64,000 bases of DNA from assembly GCA_016214145.1 (NCBI GenBank), contig JACRPA010000003.1, positions 1 through 64,000 on the forward strand, read 5' to 3'. Positions 22,327 to 30,001 of this stretch are shown here, one piece after another. The first letter of the stretch is position 1. The number at the start of each line of letters is the position of its first letter. The DNA comes from Rhodocyclales bacterium. Its GTDB lineage: Bacteria > Pseudomonadota > Gammaproteobacteria > Burkholderiales > Rhodocyclaceae. Under the pieces are notes generated by a model. It searched no databases. It had not been told where the DNA came from and saw only the letters and a list, made by a program, of their open reading frames with translations. The position numbers and the translations under genes are program-made.

Positions 22327-23331
22327 ATGACCCTCGAAGCTTCCCCTTACCCTTCAGCCGGCCCAATTTCAATGCATCCTTCTCCCACGCCCAGGCTCCA
22401 TGTTCAGGCCGAGCCTTGGGATGCAGGTCTTCTGCCGGTCGGCCACGGCCACCGGATCGCCTATAGCCAGCGTGGCGCGGCGGACGGGATTCCGGTACTC
22501 CTGTTCCACGGCGGACCCGGCTCGGGCAGTTCGCCGTTGCAGACCCGTTTCTTCGACCCGCTGCGCTACCGGATCGTCCAGTTCGACCAGCGCGGCTGCG
22601 GGGCCAGCCGGCCGGCGGGCGAAATCCGCGACAACCGCACCGATCTGCTGCTGGAAGATGCGGATAGCCTGCGCCGCCACCTGGGCATCGATCGCTGGCT
22701 GGTGGCCGGCGGCTCCTGGGGCGCGACGCTGGCGGTCCTGTACGCCGCGAAGCAGCGGGAAGCGGTGAGGGGCGTCCTGTTGCGCGGCATCTATCTTGCG
22801 GAGAGCGGCGATCTGCGCTGGTTCTTTCGCGGTGCCGCCGCCCGCCACCCCGAGGCCTGGGAGCGATTTTCCCGCCTGGCGCCCGTCGCGGCCCGCGACA
22901 ATCTGCTGTCCTGGCTGGCCGGCGCGCTGGCCAAGGGCGACACCGTCGAGCGCGCGCGCCTGGCATGCGGATGGAATGAGTGGGAACGGGCGCTGTCCGG
23001 CCTGCCGGCGGCAGCGCCACCGGAGGACGAAGCCTTGCGGGCGCTGGTGCTGCGATATCGCATTCAGGCCCATTATCTAACCCACGACTGCTGGCTCGGA
23101 GAAGGGGAAGTGCTCTCCGCCTGCGCCCGTCTCCGCGGGTTTCCCGTGCTCTTCCTGCATGGCGCCGAGGATTGCGTCTGCCGGCCCGAAGGTGCCGGGC
23201 GGGCGCACGCCTCGGCGGCGGGGAGCTCCCTGCAATGGGTGCAAGCCGCGGGCCACGATCCCTATCATCCGGCGATGGCCGAGGCGATGGCCGGGGCGCT
23301 CGAACGCTACGCCGCCTCGGGCCGGTTCTAG
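22327..23331 (+). CDS. Proline iminopeptidase-like alpha/beta hydrolase
   Basis: LLFHGGPGSGSSPLQTRFFDPLRYRIVQFDQRGCGAS, GGSWGATLAVLYA. Confidence 0.85.
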   Translation: MTLEASPYPSAGPISMHPSPTPRLHVQAEPWDAGLLPVGHGHRIAYSQRGAADGIPVLLFHGGPGSGSSPLQTRFFDPLRYRIVQFDQRGCGASRPAGEIRDNRTDLLLEDADSLRRHLGIDRWLVAGGSWGATLAVLYAAKQREAVRGVLLRGIYLAESGDLRWFFRGAAARHPEAWERFSRLAPVAARDNLLSWLAGALAKGDTVERARLACGWNEWERALSGLPAAAPPEDEALRALVLRYRIQAHYLTHDCWLGEGEVLSACARLRGFPVLFLHGAEDCVCRPEGAGRAHASAAGSSLQWVQAAGHDPYHPAMAEAMAGALERYAASGRF

Positions 23332-23513
23332 TGTCCCGAGTTGGAAGTTCGTTGCTGAATTCGTGCTAAATCGCCGCCATGCGGCGTTGCGAATCCTCGC
23401 CAGGTGTTCAACCTGGCTGCGGTTCGCGCCTTGCCTGTCGCCGATTGCGCACGAATTCGGAACGCTCCCACATTCTTGCTAACACCTTTCAACGAACTTC
23501 CAACTCGGGACAC
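23331..23513. mobile_element. MITE-like element, perfect terminal inverted repeats, TA duplication in a CTAG target
   Basis: CTAGTGTCCCGAGTTGGAAGTTCGTTG (23328-23354) is the exact reverse complement of 23490-23516; inner GAATTCGTGC/GCACGAATTC and hairpins; no coding sequence. Confidence 0.75.
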
Positions 23514-23527
23514 TAGGGTCTGATCAC

Positions 23528-24415
23528 CTACCGCGCCAGATCGCGTCCGATGCGCCGGGCGATCAGCGGGGCGCCGACGAAGGCGCTGTAGATCTGCACC
23601 AGGGCTGCGCCGGCCGCGAGCAATTCCCGCACGTCGGCCAGGCCGCGTACGCCGCCGACGGCAATGATCGCGGGCGCCTCGCCGCGGGACGGAGGCGCGA
23701 ATTCCCGCAGCAGTCGGGCCGCGTCGGTGAGGGGGCCATTCAGCGACACCAGCAGGCCGTCGAAGCCGGCTTGCAGTGCGGCCGCTGCTGCACGCCGATG
23801 CGACGCGCCGCCGGCGAGCGCGATCTTCGCCACCAGTGGCACGTAGCGCGCCGTGGCGCGGGCGCGCGATTCCTGCGCCGATTTCAACTGGCGCAGCAAC
23901 GCCTCGAGCTCGCGACCGCCCTGCGGCCGCATGAGTTCCGCCGCGCTCGGCGCATGCAGATTGACGGTGAGGTAATCGGCATGCGCCCAGACGCGTTCCA
24001 GGCCGAACAGGTAGTCGCGCACCGCGCGCCGGGGAGATGTGCCCGCATTCATGCCGATGCTGACGCCGATGACCGGGGCACGGCTGCCCAGGCGGCGGCG
24101 CAGCCCGGGCAGCGTCGCGGCCAGATTGGCGGCCAGGATTTCGGCGCCGCGGTTGCCGTACTCCGGGCGCGGCGTCGTCGTGCCGACCTCGATGCAGCCG
24201 AAGCCCAGGTCGGCGAGCGTCGCCAGCGCGTCGCCGTTCTTGTCGAGGCCGGCCGCCAGGCCGAGCGGGGAGGGGAAGACCAGTCCCATCGCCTCGGCAC
24301 CGCCCCCGTTTTCGGGACCAGAGGGAAATGCGCGCGCCACGGGCCGGGCCAGCCGCGCGGCGGTCAGCGCGAAGGTGCGCATCAGGCTTCCGCGCAGGCC
24401 AAGCCGTCCGTTCAT
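23528..24415 (-). CDS. Dihydroorotate dehydrogenase (PyrD)-like FMN protein with divergent active site
   Basis: PLGLAAGLDKNGDAL, LGFGCIEVGTTTPRPEYGN, AGAALVQIYSAFVGAPLI; NRMGFNN and SSPNT motifs missing. Confidence 0.75.
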   Translation of the reverse strand: MNGRLGLRGSLMRTFALTAARLARPVARAFPSGPENGGGAEAMGLVFPSPLGLAAGLDKNGDALATLADLGFGCIEVGTTTPRPEYGNRGAEILAANLAATLPGLRRRLGSRAPVIGVSIGMNAGTSPRRAVRDYLFGLERVWAHADYLTVNLHAPSAAELMRPQGGRELEALLRQLKSAQESRARATARYVPLVAKIALAGGASHRRAAAAALQAGFDGLLVSLNGPLTDAARLLREFAPPSRGEAPAIIAVGGVRGLADVRELLAAGAALVQIYSAFVGAPLIARRIGRDLAR

Positions 24416-24422
24416 GCAGCCA

Positions 24423-25541
24423 TTACCGTCGCGCATCGTATGCCGCAGCGAATTCCGTCATGAATTCGCCCAGCGCGGCGGCGCCGGCTTCCGGCATGGC
24501 GTTGTACAGGCTGGCGCGTATGCCACCCACCGCGCCGTGGCCTTTCAGGTGGAACAGCCGGCGCTCGCCGGCCAGGGCCAGAAACGCCGCGGTCGCCGAA
24601 GCATCGGGCAGCGCGAAACAGACGTTCATGCGCGAGCGGTCGGCCGGGGCGGCCGCACATCGGTAGAAGCCGGCGCTGGCGTCGATTGCGGCGTAGATGC
24701 GGGAACTCTTGCGCGCGTTCGCCGCCGCCATGGCGGCGAGTCCGCCGCCCGCCTCCAGCCAGTCGAAGACCAGGCCGGCGAGATAGATCGCGTAGGTGAG
24801 CGGCGTGTTGAAGCGCGAGCCGTGCGCGGCCTGCACGCGGTAATCGAGCACGGAAGGCGTCGCGGCACAAGCCGGCCGACCCAGCAGATCCTCGCGCACG
24901 ATGACCAGGGTCAGGCCGGCCGGGCCGATGTTCTTCTGCGCGCCGGCGTAGATCAGGCCGTAGCGCGTCACGTCGAGGGGGCGGCTGAGCAGATTCGAAC
25001 TCATGTCCGCGACCAGGGGTACGGCGCCGGTGTCCGGCGTCCAGTGGTATTCGAGGCCGTCGGCGGTTTCGTTGGCCGTGACATGGCAATAGGCCGCCCG
25101 CGCATCACAGCGCCATTCATCCTGCCGCGGCAGGCGCGAGGAGCCGGACGATGCGGCGCTGGCGGCGATGTTGACCGGGCCGTAGCGCCGGGCTTCGGCG
25201 ATCGCCTTGCGCGACCAGTGGCCGCTCTCGACATAATCCGCGCCGGCGCCGCCGCATCCCAGATTGAGCGGCAACAGGGAAAACTGCAGAGAGGCGCCGC
25301 CGTGCATGAACAACACGCGGTAATGCGGCGGAATATCCAGCAGACGGCGCAGCGCCGCCTCCGCCCGCGCCTGGATGTCGCGGAAAGCCGCGCAGTCGAA
25401 AGGCATCTCCCAGACCGTCATGCCGCCGCCCTGCCAGCCGGGCAATTCGTCGCGCAGCCGCGCCAATACCTCGGCCGGCAGCATGGCCGGGCCGGCTGCG
25501 AAGTTGAAGGCGGGGCCCTCAGCCGAAAAGGAGGCCGCCAT
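24423..25541 (-). CDS. SerC-like class V aminotransferase, divergent substrate pocket
   Basis: FNFAAGPAMLPAEVL, YAGAQKNIGPAGLTLVIVREDLLG, GGIRASLYNAMP; true start ATG 25541. Confidence 0.8.
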   Translation of the reverse strand: MAASFSAEGPAFNFAAGPAMLPAEVLARLRDELPGWQGGGMTVWEMPFDCAAFRDIQARAEAALRRLLDIPPHYRVLFMHGGASLQFSLLPLNLGCGGAGADYVESGHWSRKAIAEARRYGPVNIAASAASSGSSRLPRQDEWRCDARAAYCHVTANETADGLEYHWTPDTGAVPLVADMSSNLLSRPLDVTRYGLIYAGAQKNIGPAGLTLVIVREDLLGRPACAATPSVLDYRVQAAHGSRFNTPLTYAIYLAGLVFDWLEAGGGLAAMAAANARKSSRIYAAIDASAGFYRCAAAPADRSRMNVCFALPDASATAAFLALAGERRLFHLKGHGAVGGIRASLYNAMPEAGAAALGEFMTEFAAAYDARR

Positions 25542-26022
25542 GCGCGCCCGCCGCCATGAAAAACAGCAAGGGGATCGACAGCATGGTGTTGGTGCGCGAG
25601 GCGAGAAAGGTCGTGCGCGCGCAGGCGATGCGTTGCTCGACCGAAGCCGGGGCGAAGCCGAGCACTTTCTTTTGATTCGGCCACAGCACCAGCCAGAGAT
25701 TGAGCAGCATCGCCGTGCCAATCCACATGCCGATGCCGATCGGAACGAGGGCGCCGCGCAGCAGCAAGGCATCGACGAGCCAACCGCGCTGCAGCAGCAT
25801 GCCGATGCCTGCCAGCCATGTGACGATGGAGGCGTAGCGGAAAAAACCGTGCTCGCGGTTGAGGCGCGACATGAATTGCGCGCTTTCGCCGTCCACAAGA
25901 TCGGCGCGCGTGAGCGGCCGAAAGGCGGGCTGCTGCACGACGCTCGCATAGTTGTGGCCGATCCAGACGATGCCGGCGGAAAAATGTATCCAGCGCAACA
26001 GCAGCTCGACCACGGCTTCCAT
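25519..26022 (-). CDS. PuuD N-terminal-domain-like integral membrane protein
   Basis: LLLRWIHFSAGIVWIGHNYASVVQQPAF and several hydrophobic segments; overlaps the SerC-like gene. Confidence 0.6.
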   Translation of the reverse strand: MEAVVELLLRWIHFSAGIVWIGHNYASVVQQPAFRPLTRADLVDGESAQFMSRLNREHGFFRYASIVTWLAGIGMLLQRGWLVDALLLRGALVPIGIGMWIGTAMLLNLWLVLWPNQKKVLGFAPASVEQRIACARTTFLASRTNTMLSIPLLFFMAAGAHGGLLFG

Positions 26023-26027
26023 GGCCG

Positions 26028-26126
26028 CTAGGCGTGCATCAGCAGCCGCGCCAGGAGGTAGAGCGCGACGGTGAGCGCTATCCCCATGAGTACGGTGCCG
26101 TGCGCGGAGTCGTAGGGGGTTTTCAT
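26028..26126 (-). CDS. 32-aa single-TM peptide, translationally coupled to pqqE
   Basis: MKTPYDSAHGTVLMGIALTVALYLLARLLMHA*; ATGA overlap with the pqqE stop at 26123-26126. Confidence 0.6.
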   Translation of the reverse strand: MKTPYDSAHGTVLMGIALTVALYLLARLLMHA

Positions 26127-27250
26127 TTCGCGGCGCAGGTCTGACGCATGACGAGCGGTTGAGCCGTGCGGCCGTGGCGTCCGCTTTCGGCGATCGCTTC
26201 CTCGATCAGGTGATGATGCTCCGACCTGGCGCAGGCCGGATCGGTATTCGCGGCATCGCCGGTGAGCAGGAAAGCCTGGCAGCGGCAGCCGCCGAAGTCG
26301 CGCTCCTTCTCGTCGCAGTTGCGGCATGGCGCCTTCATCCACGTGTCGCCGCGGAAGGTGTTGAAGGTGGGCGACTCCTCCCACAGCCACTTGAGACTGT
26401 GCTCGCGCACGGTCGGGAATTCCAGGCTCGTGATCTGGCGCGCCTCCTGGCACGGCAGCGCGGCGCCGTCCGGCGCGATGGTCAGGTGAATGGCGCCCCA
26501 GCCGTTCATGCAGGCCTTGGGACGCTGCTCGAAATAATCGGGGATGACGAAATAGATCGTCATGCGCTCGCCCAGGCGCGCGCGCGCGGCGACGACCGCC
26601 TGCTCGGCCAGCCGCATCTGCTCGAGCGTCGGCAGGAGTTCCGTGCGATTGAGCAGGGCCCAGTTGTAGTACTGGATGTTGGCCAGTTCGAGGTAGTCGA
26701 CGCCGAGGCCTTCGGCCATATCCAGAATTTCCTCCACCTGATCCGCGTTGTGGCGGAAGAGCGGCACGTTGAGCACCATCGGGAACCCCTGCGCCTTGAT
26801 TTTGCGCGCCACATCGATTTTCAGGTCGTGGCAGCGCGCGCCGACCAGGCTGTCGGTCAGCGCGCGGTCCGCCGACTGGATCGAGAGCTGGATCTGGTTG
26901 AGCCCGGCCCGCTTCAGCGCGGCGAGACGCCCGTCGTTCAGCCCGACGCCGGAGGTGATGAGATTGGTGTAGTAGCCGAGGCGGCTGGCCTCCGCCACCA
27001 GTTCTTCCAGGTCGGGGCGCAGCATCGGTTCGCCGCCGGTGAAACCGAGTTGCAAGGCACCCAGCTTGCGCCCTTCGGCCATTACCCGCATCCATTCGTC
27101 GGTGGTCAGTTCATTGGCGCCCGCTCGCCCGAAATCGACGGGGTTGCTGCACCAGGGGCATTTGAGCGGGCAGCGGTAGGTCAGCTCCAGCACCAGCCAG
27201 AGCGGTTTGCCTTGTCCGTCAAGACTTGATTCGGATCCAGCCTTTGGCAT
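26123..27250 (-). CDS. pqqE: PQQ biosynthesis radical SAM protein PqqE
   Basis: RCPLKCPWC (CxxxCxxC), FTGGEPMLRPDL, SPASM-type Cys ...CRNCDEKERDFGGCRCQAFLLTGDAANTDPAC; start could be 27295. Confidence 0.93.
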   Translation of the reverse strand: MPKAGSESSLDGQGKPLWLVLELTYRCPLKCPWCSNPVDFGRAGANELTTDEWMRVMAEGRKLGALQLGFTGGEPMLRPDLEELVAEASRLGYYTNLITSGVGLNDGRLAALKRAGLNQIQLSIQSADRALTDSLVGARCHDLKIDVARKIKAQGFPMVLNVPLFRHNADQVEEILDMAEGLGVDYLELANIQYYNWALLNRTELLPTLEQMRLAEQAVVAARARLGERMTIYFVIPDYFEQRPKACMNGWGAIHLTIAPDGAALPCQEARQITSLEFPTVREHSLKWLWEESPTFNTFRGDTWMKAPCRNCDEKERDFGGCRCQAFLLTGDAANTDPACARSEHHHLIEEAIAESGRHGRTAQPLVMRQTCAAK

Positions 27251-27512
27251 GGGCAACCTTGAGAAAGTGATGGACGCCGGCAGCGACTTGCTCATCGCCG
27301 CCGGAATAAACCTGCCGCAGTTCCTCGATCATGGCCGAGACGGCGGTCTCGCCGTCGCAATGCCTGAGGATCGCGCCTGCCGTTTCGTTGAGCTTGACCA
27401 CGCCCTCGGGATAGAGCATCACGTAGGAGTCCTGCGACTCCTCCCAGCGAAACAGGTATAGCGGGTTGATGAAGGGGCGATCCTGCGGCTGGAAATGGAG
27501 GGCTTCGGTCAT
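27219..27512 (-). CDS. pqqD: PQQ biosynthesis peptide chaperone PqqD
   Basis: PLYLFRWEESQDSYVMLYPEGVVKLNETAGAILRHCDGETAV. Confidence 0.92.
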   Translation of the reverse strand: MTEALHFQPQDRPFINPLYLFRWEESQDSYVMLYPEGVVKLNETAGAILRHCDGETAVSAMIEELRQVYSGGDEQVAAGVHHFLKVAHAKGWIRIKS

Positions 27513-27566
27513 GATTCCTCGGCGGGAACGGGTGGGGACGGGCGCTCGCACGTCCCCACGTTTCGC

Positions 27567-27641
27567 TTATCGCACGTATACGTAGGCCGTTACTTCAAAG
27601 CCCAAACGGATATCGCTGAAGCCAGGCTCGATCCACTGCAT
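27567..27641 (-). CDS. pqqA: PQQ precursor peptide PqqA (24 aa)
   Basis: Translated by eye: MQWIEPGFSDIRLGFEVTAYVYVR*; conserved G-F-E-V-T-x-Y with ExxxY crosslink pair; below ORF track length cutoff. Confidence 0.92.
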   Translation of the reverse strand: MQWIEPGFSDIRLGFEVTAYVYVR

Positions 27642-27761
27642 TTTCTGCTCCTTGACGTTGAGTGATGAAAGGCAATCCAGAAGCGCGCATTGCCCGGAGA
27701 CGCGAACGCAAACGCGCTTCGCCGCGATTGTGATCGAATGCGGCGGGACGCGGCAGCGGAT

Positions 27762-29945
27762 TTACCGTATATAGGCCTCATGATTTTCTGGAGAGACGTC
27801 CGCTCCGGATGCCGGAATAGCCGGCAATGAGCCCATGGGCCCCGCCCGCCGCCCCTTGCGCTTGGAGAGCAGCATGGGCGCGCAGCGATCATCGTCGAAA
27901 TAGATGCCGACGCAGTCCAGGCACTGGAAGCAGTCGTCGTAGCGGATCGCGCCATCGCGGTCGATGGCATCGTAGGCGCAGATATGGCGGCAGCGCTGGC
28001 ACGGCTTGCCGCATTCCTGCCGGCGCGCCAGCCAGTTCCAGCGCCGCAGGCGGCCGCCGAGGGTGAGCGCCGCGCCCAGGGGGCAGACGAAGCGGCAGAA
28101 GAACTTGTAGATGAACAGCCCGGCGGCGAGCATGCCGATGCAGTACGCCACGTAGGGCCACTCCCGCGCGAAGCCGACGGTGATGGCCGTCTTGAAGGGC
28201 TCCGCTTCGACCAGGATTTCCGCGCTGGAAGGCGCCATGGCTGCCGCGCCGGCCAGCACCGCCAGCAGCGCGTAGCGGCCGCGGTCGAGCGCACCGGCGA
28301 GCCGCGCCGGCAGCCGCCATGCCGGAATCCGCAGCCGCCGCGCCAGCAGGGCCAGGAATTCCTGCAGCGCGCCGAACGGGCACAACCAGCCGCAGAAGAC
28401 GCCGCGCCCCCAGACGGCGAGCGTCAGCAGCGTGAAAGCGATCAGCAGCAGCGACACGGGATCGTAGAGAAAGCTCGCCAGTCCCGTTCCCGCCGACATC
28501 GATTTCAGGGCGCCGGTGATCTGCACGATGGACAATTGCCCCTGCGCGTACCAGCCGATATAGCCGAGGGTGAAGGCGAGGAAAGCCAGACGGAAGGCAC
28601 GCAACCGGCGCGGGTGCCGCGAGACGGCCCGGGGGCGCGCCAGTACGGCTGAAAGAACCAGAAGGGCCGCGCCGATCAGCGCCAGATCGGGCCAGCGCCC
28701 CTGCCAGGCCAGCAGCCACTCGGGCAGGGGTTTCGGCGGGTACTCGAACAGCGCGGCCGGCGGCGCATAACGGAGCACTGCGCTGCGATGCGTGACGACG
28801 GGCAGAATCAGGCCGCTGGCGCGGCTTAACGCAAAATGCAATTCCATCGGCTGGCCCGGATCGAGACCCGCGGTGGACGGCACAGTGAGAATCAGGGCGG
28901 CGTTGAGTTCGGGCAGTTCAGCCAGCCGCGGCGTATCGCGGTTAGCATCGCGCAGCTCGATCGGCAGCTTGCCCTGCATCAGCGCCAGTCGCGGCGGCGG
29001 CGTGCCGGGGACGAATCCCTCATCCACCAGCGCATAACGGCCGCGGGTGGCGACCCAGAAGGCCGGGCGGCCGTCGCCGAGATGCAACATCAGGTTTCGG
29101 TAGGCGGCATCGCCGAGCAGGTTGCGGCCGATCGTCGGCGCATTGAGATAAGCGACATAAATCTCGATGAAGAGATCCTGCGGGTTTTTCAGCGCTTCGT
29201 CGTCGAGTCCGGCGCCCGCGCTGCCGGAAAAAAGCTGCTCCACCTCGGCATTGCTCAGCCGCAGGCGCTGAATATGGCCGCGCTGCAACAGCATGGCGAA
29301 TCCCAGCGGTTCGTATCGGCCGGCGCGCGGCACCGCCGGCGGGCCGCGCTGCCCGCCGGCGGCGAAGCCGAGACGCGCGCGCGCCACTTCGAGTGCCGCG
29401 GCCAGCACGGTCTGATTCACGATGCGCACCGAGGCGGTGGCCTTGGTCACGCCGTCGAGCACTACCCGATTGCTCCCGCCGCCGGATCGCGTGTCGCCAT
29501 AGGCGCTGGCGATGGCGATTTCCTGCCGGAGACTCCTGCCCGTGTATTGCCGGGTGAATTCGCGCAGCGGCGCTTCCCCCAGGCCGCTCAGAAAAACCGG
29601 CTCGTGCTGATGCAGCACCTCGACGTCCATGAAAGTGCCCTGGGCATCGATGGCCACCAGGAGGTTGATGGGCGTGCCTTCGAAACCGGGGATCGGGGCG
29701 ATGTCGATGGACTCGAAGACATAGCCGGTCGGCCCGCCATCCGGCTTGAGCTCGCTGGTCAGCGGCCAGGCCGGCACCTCGCGGAGTTTTTCACCGACGC
29801 GCAGCGGCGGCCCGAAGCGGCGTACGAGATCCGCCTGCGACAGGGTTCCGGCCTGTGCAGCGGCCGCTGTCAGCATAACCAGAACCAACCCCCAGATCGC
29901 GCAGCGGCCTGTTTGCCCGGCCAAGGTCGTCAACTCGCGTGCCAT
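27762..29945 (-). CDS. NosR/NirI-like membrane protein: FMN-binding domain plus 4Fe-4S polyferredoxin
   Basis: DGVTKATAS flavinylation-like motif, CGWLCPFGALQEF, CRFVCPLGAAL, CGKPCQRCRHIC, CFQCLDC; start approximate. Confidence 0.8.
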   Translation of the reverse strand: MARELTTLAGQTGRCAIWGLVLVMLTAAAAQAGTLSQADLVRRFGPPLRVGEKLREVPAWPLTSELKPDGGPTGYVFESIDIAPIPGFEGTPINLLVAIDAQGTFMDVEVLHQHEPVFLSGLGEAPLREFTRQYTGRSLRQEIAIASAYGDTRSGGGSNRVVLDGVTKATASVRIVNQTVLAAALEVARARLGFAAGGQRGPPAVPRAGRYEPLGFAMLLQRGHIQRLRLSNAEVEQLFSGSAGAGLDDEALKNPQDLFIEIYVAYLNAPTIGRNLLGDAAYRNLMLHLGDGRPAFWVATRGRYALVDEGFVPGTPPPRLALMQGKLPIELRDANRDTPRLAELPELNAALILTVPSTAGLDPGQPMELHFALSRASGLILPVVTHRSAVLRYAPPAALFEYPPKPLPEWLLAWQGRWPDLALIGAALLVLSAVLARPRAVSRHPRRLRAFRLAFLAFTLGYIGWYAQGQLSIVQITGALKSMSAGTGLASFLYDPVSLLLIAFTLLTLAVWGRGVFCGWLCPFGALQEFLALLARRLRIPAWRLPARLAGALDRGRYALLAVLAGAAAMAPSSAEILVEAEPFKTAITVGFAREWPYVAYCIGMLAAGLFIYKFFCRFVCPLGAALTLGGRLRRWNWLARRQECGKPCQRCRHICAYDAIDRDGAIRYDDCFQCLDCVGIYFDDDRCAPMLLSKRKGRRAGPMGSLPAIPASGADVSPENHEAYIR

Positions 29946-30001
29946 GCTCCTTCGCGTCGATTCGCGGAACGATCTCCCGGCCAAGCAATTTCAATACCCA
30001 C

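Noticed and set aside
23328-23513. 61-aa ORF inside the MITE-like element
   Set aside because: No recognisable domain; sequence dominated by the inverted repeats
23528-25541. Calling these genes pyrD and serC for primary metabolism
   Set aside because: Key substrate-binding motifs are missing and the genes are linked to pqqADE
25519-26022. PuuD-like protein as part of a urate catabolism cluster
   Set aside because: No other purine degradation genes nearby and the cytochrome-like half is missing
27762-29984. NosR-like gene as evidence for nitrous oxide reduction
   Set aside because: No nosZ, nosD, nosF or nosY in the window; the local context is PQQ metabolism
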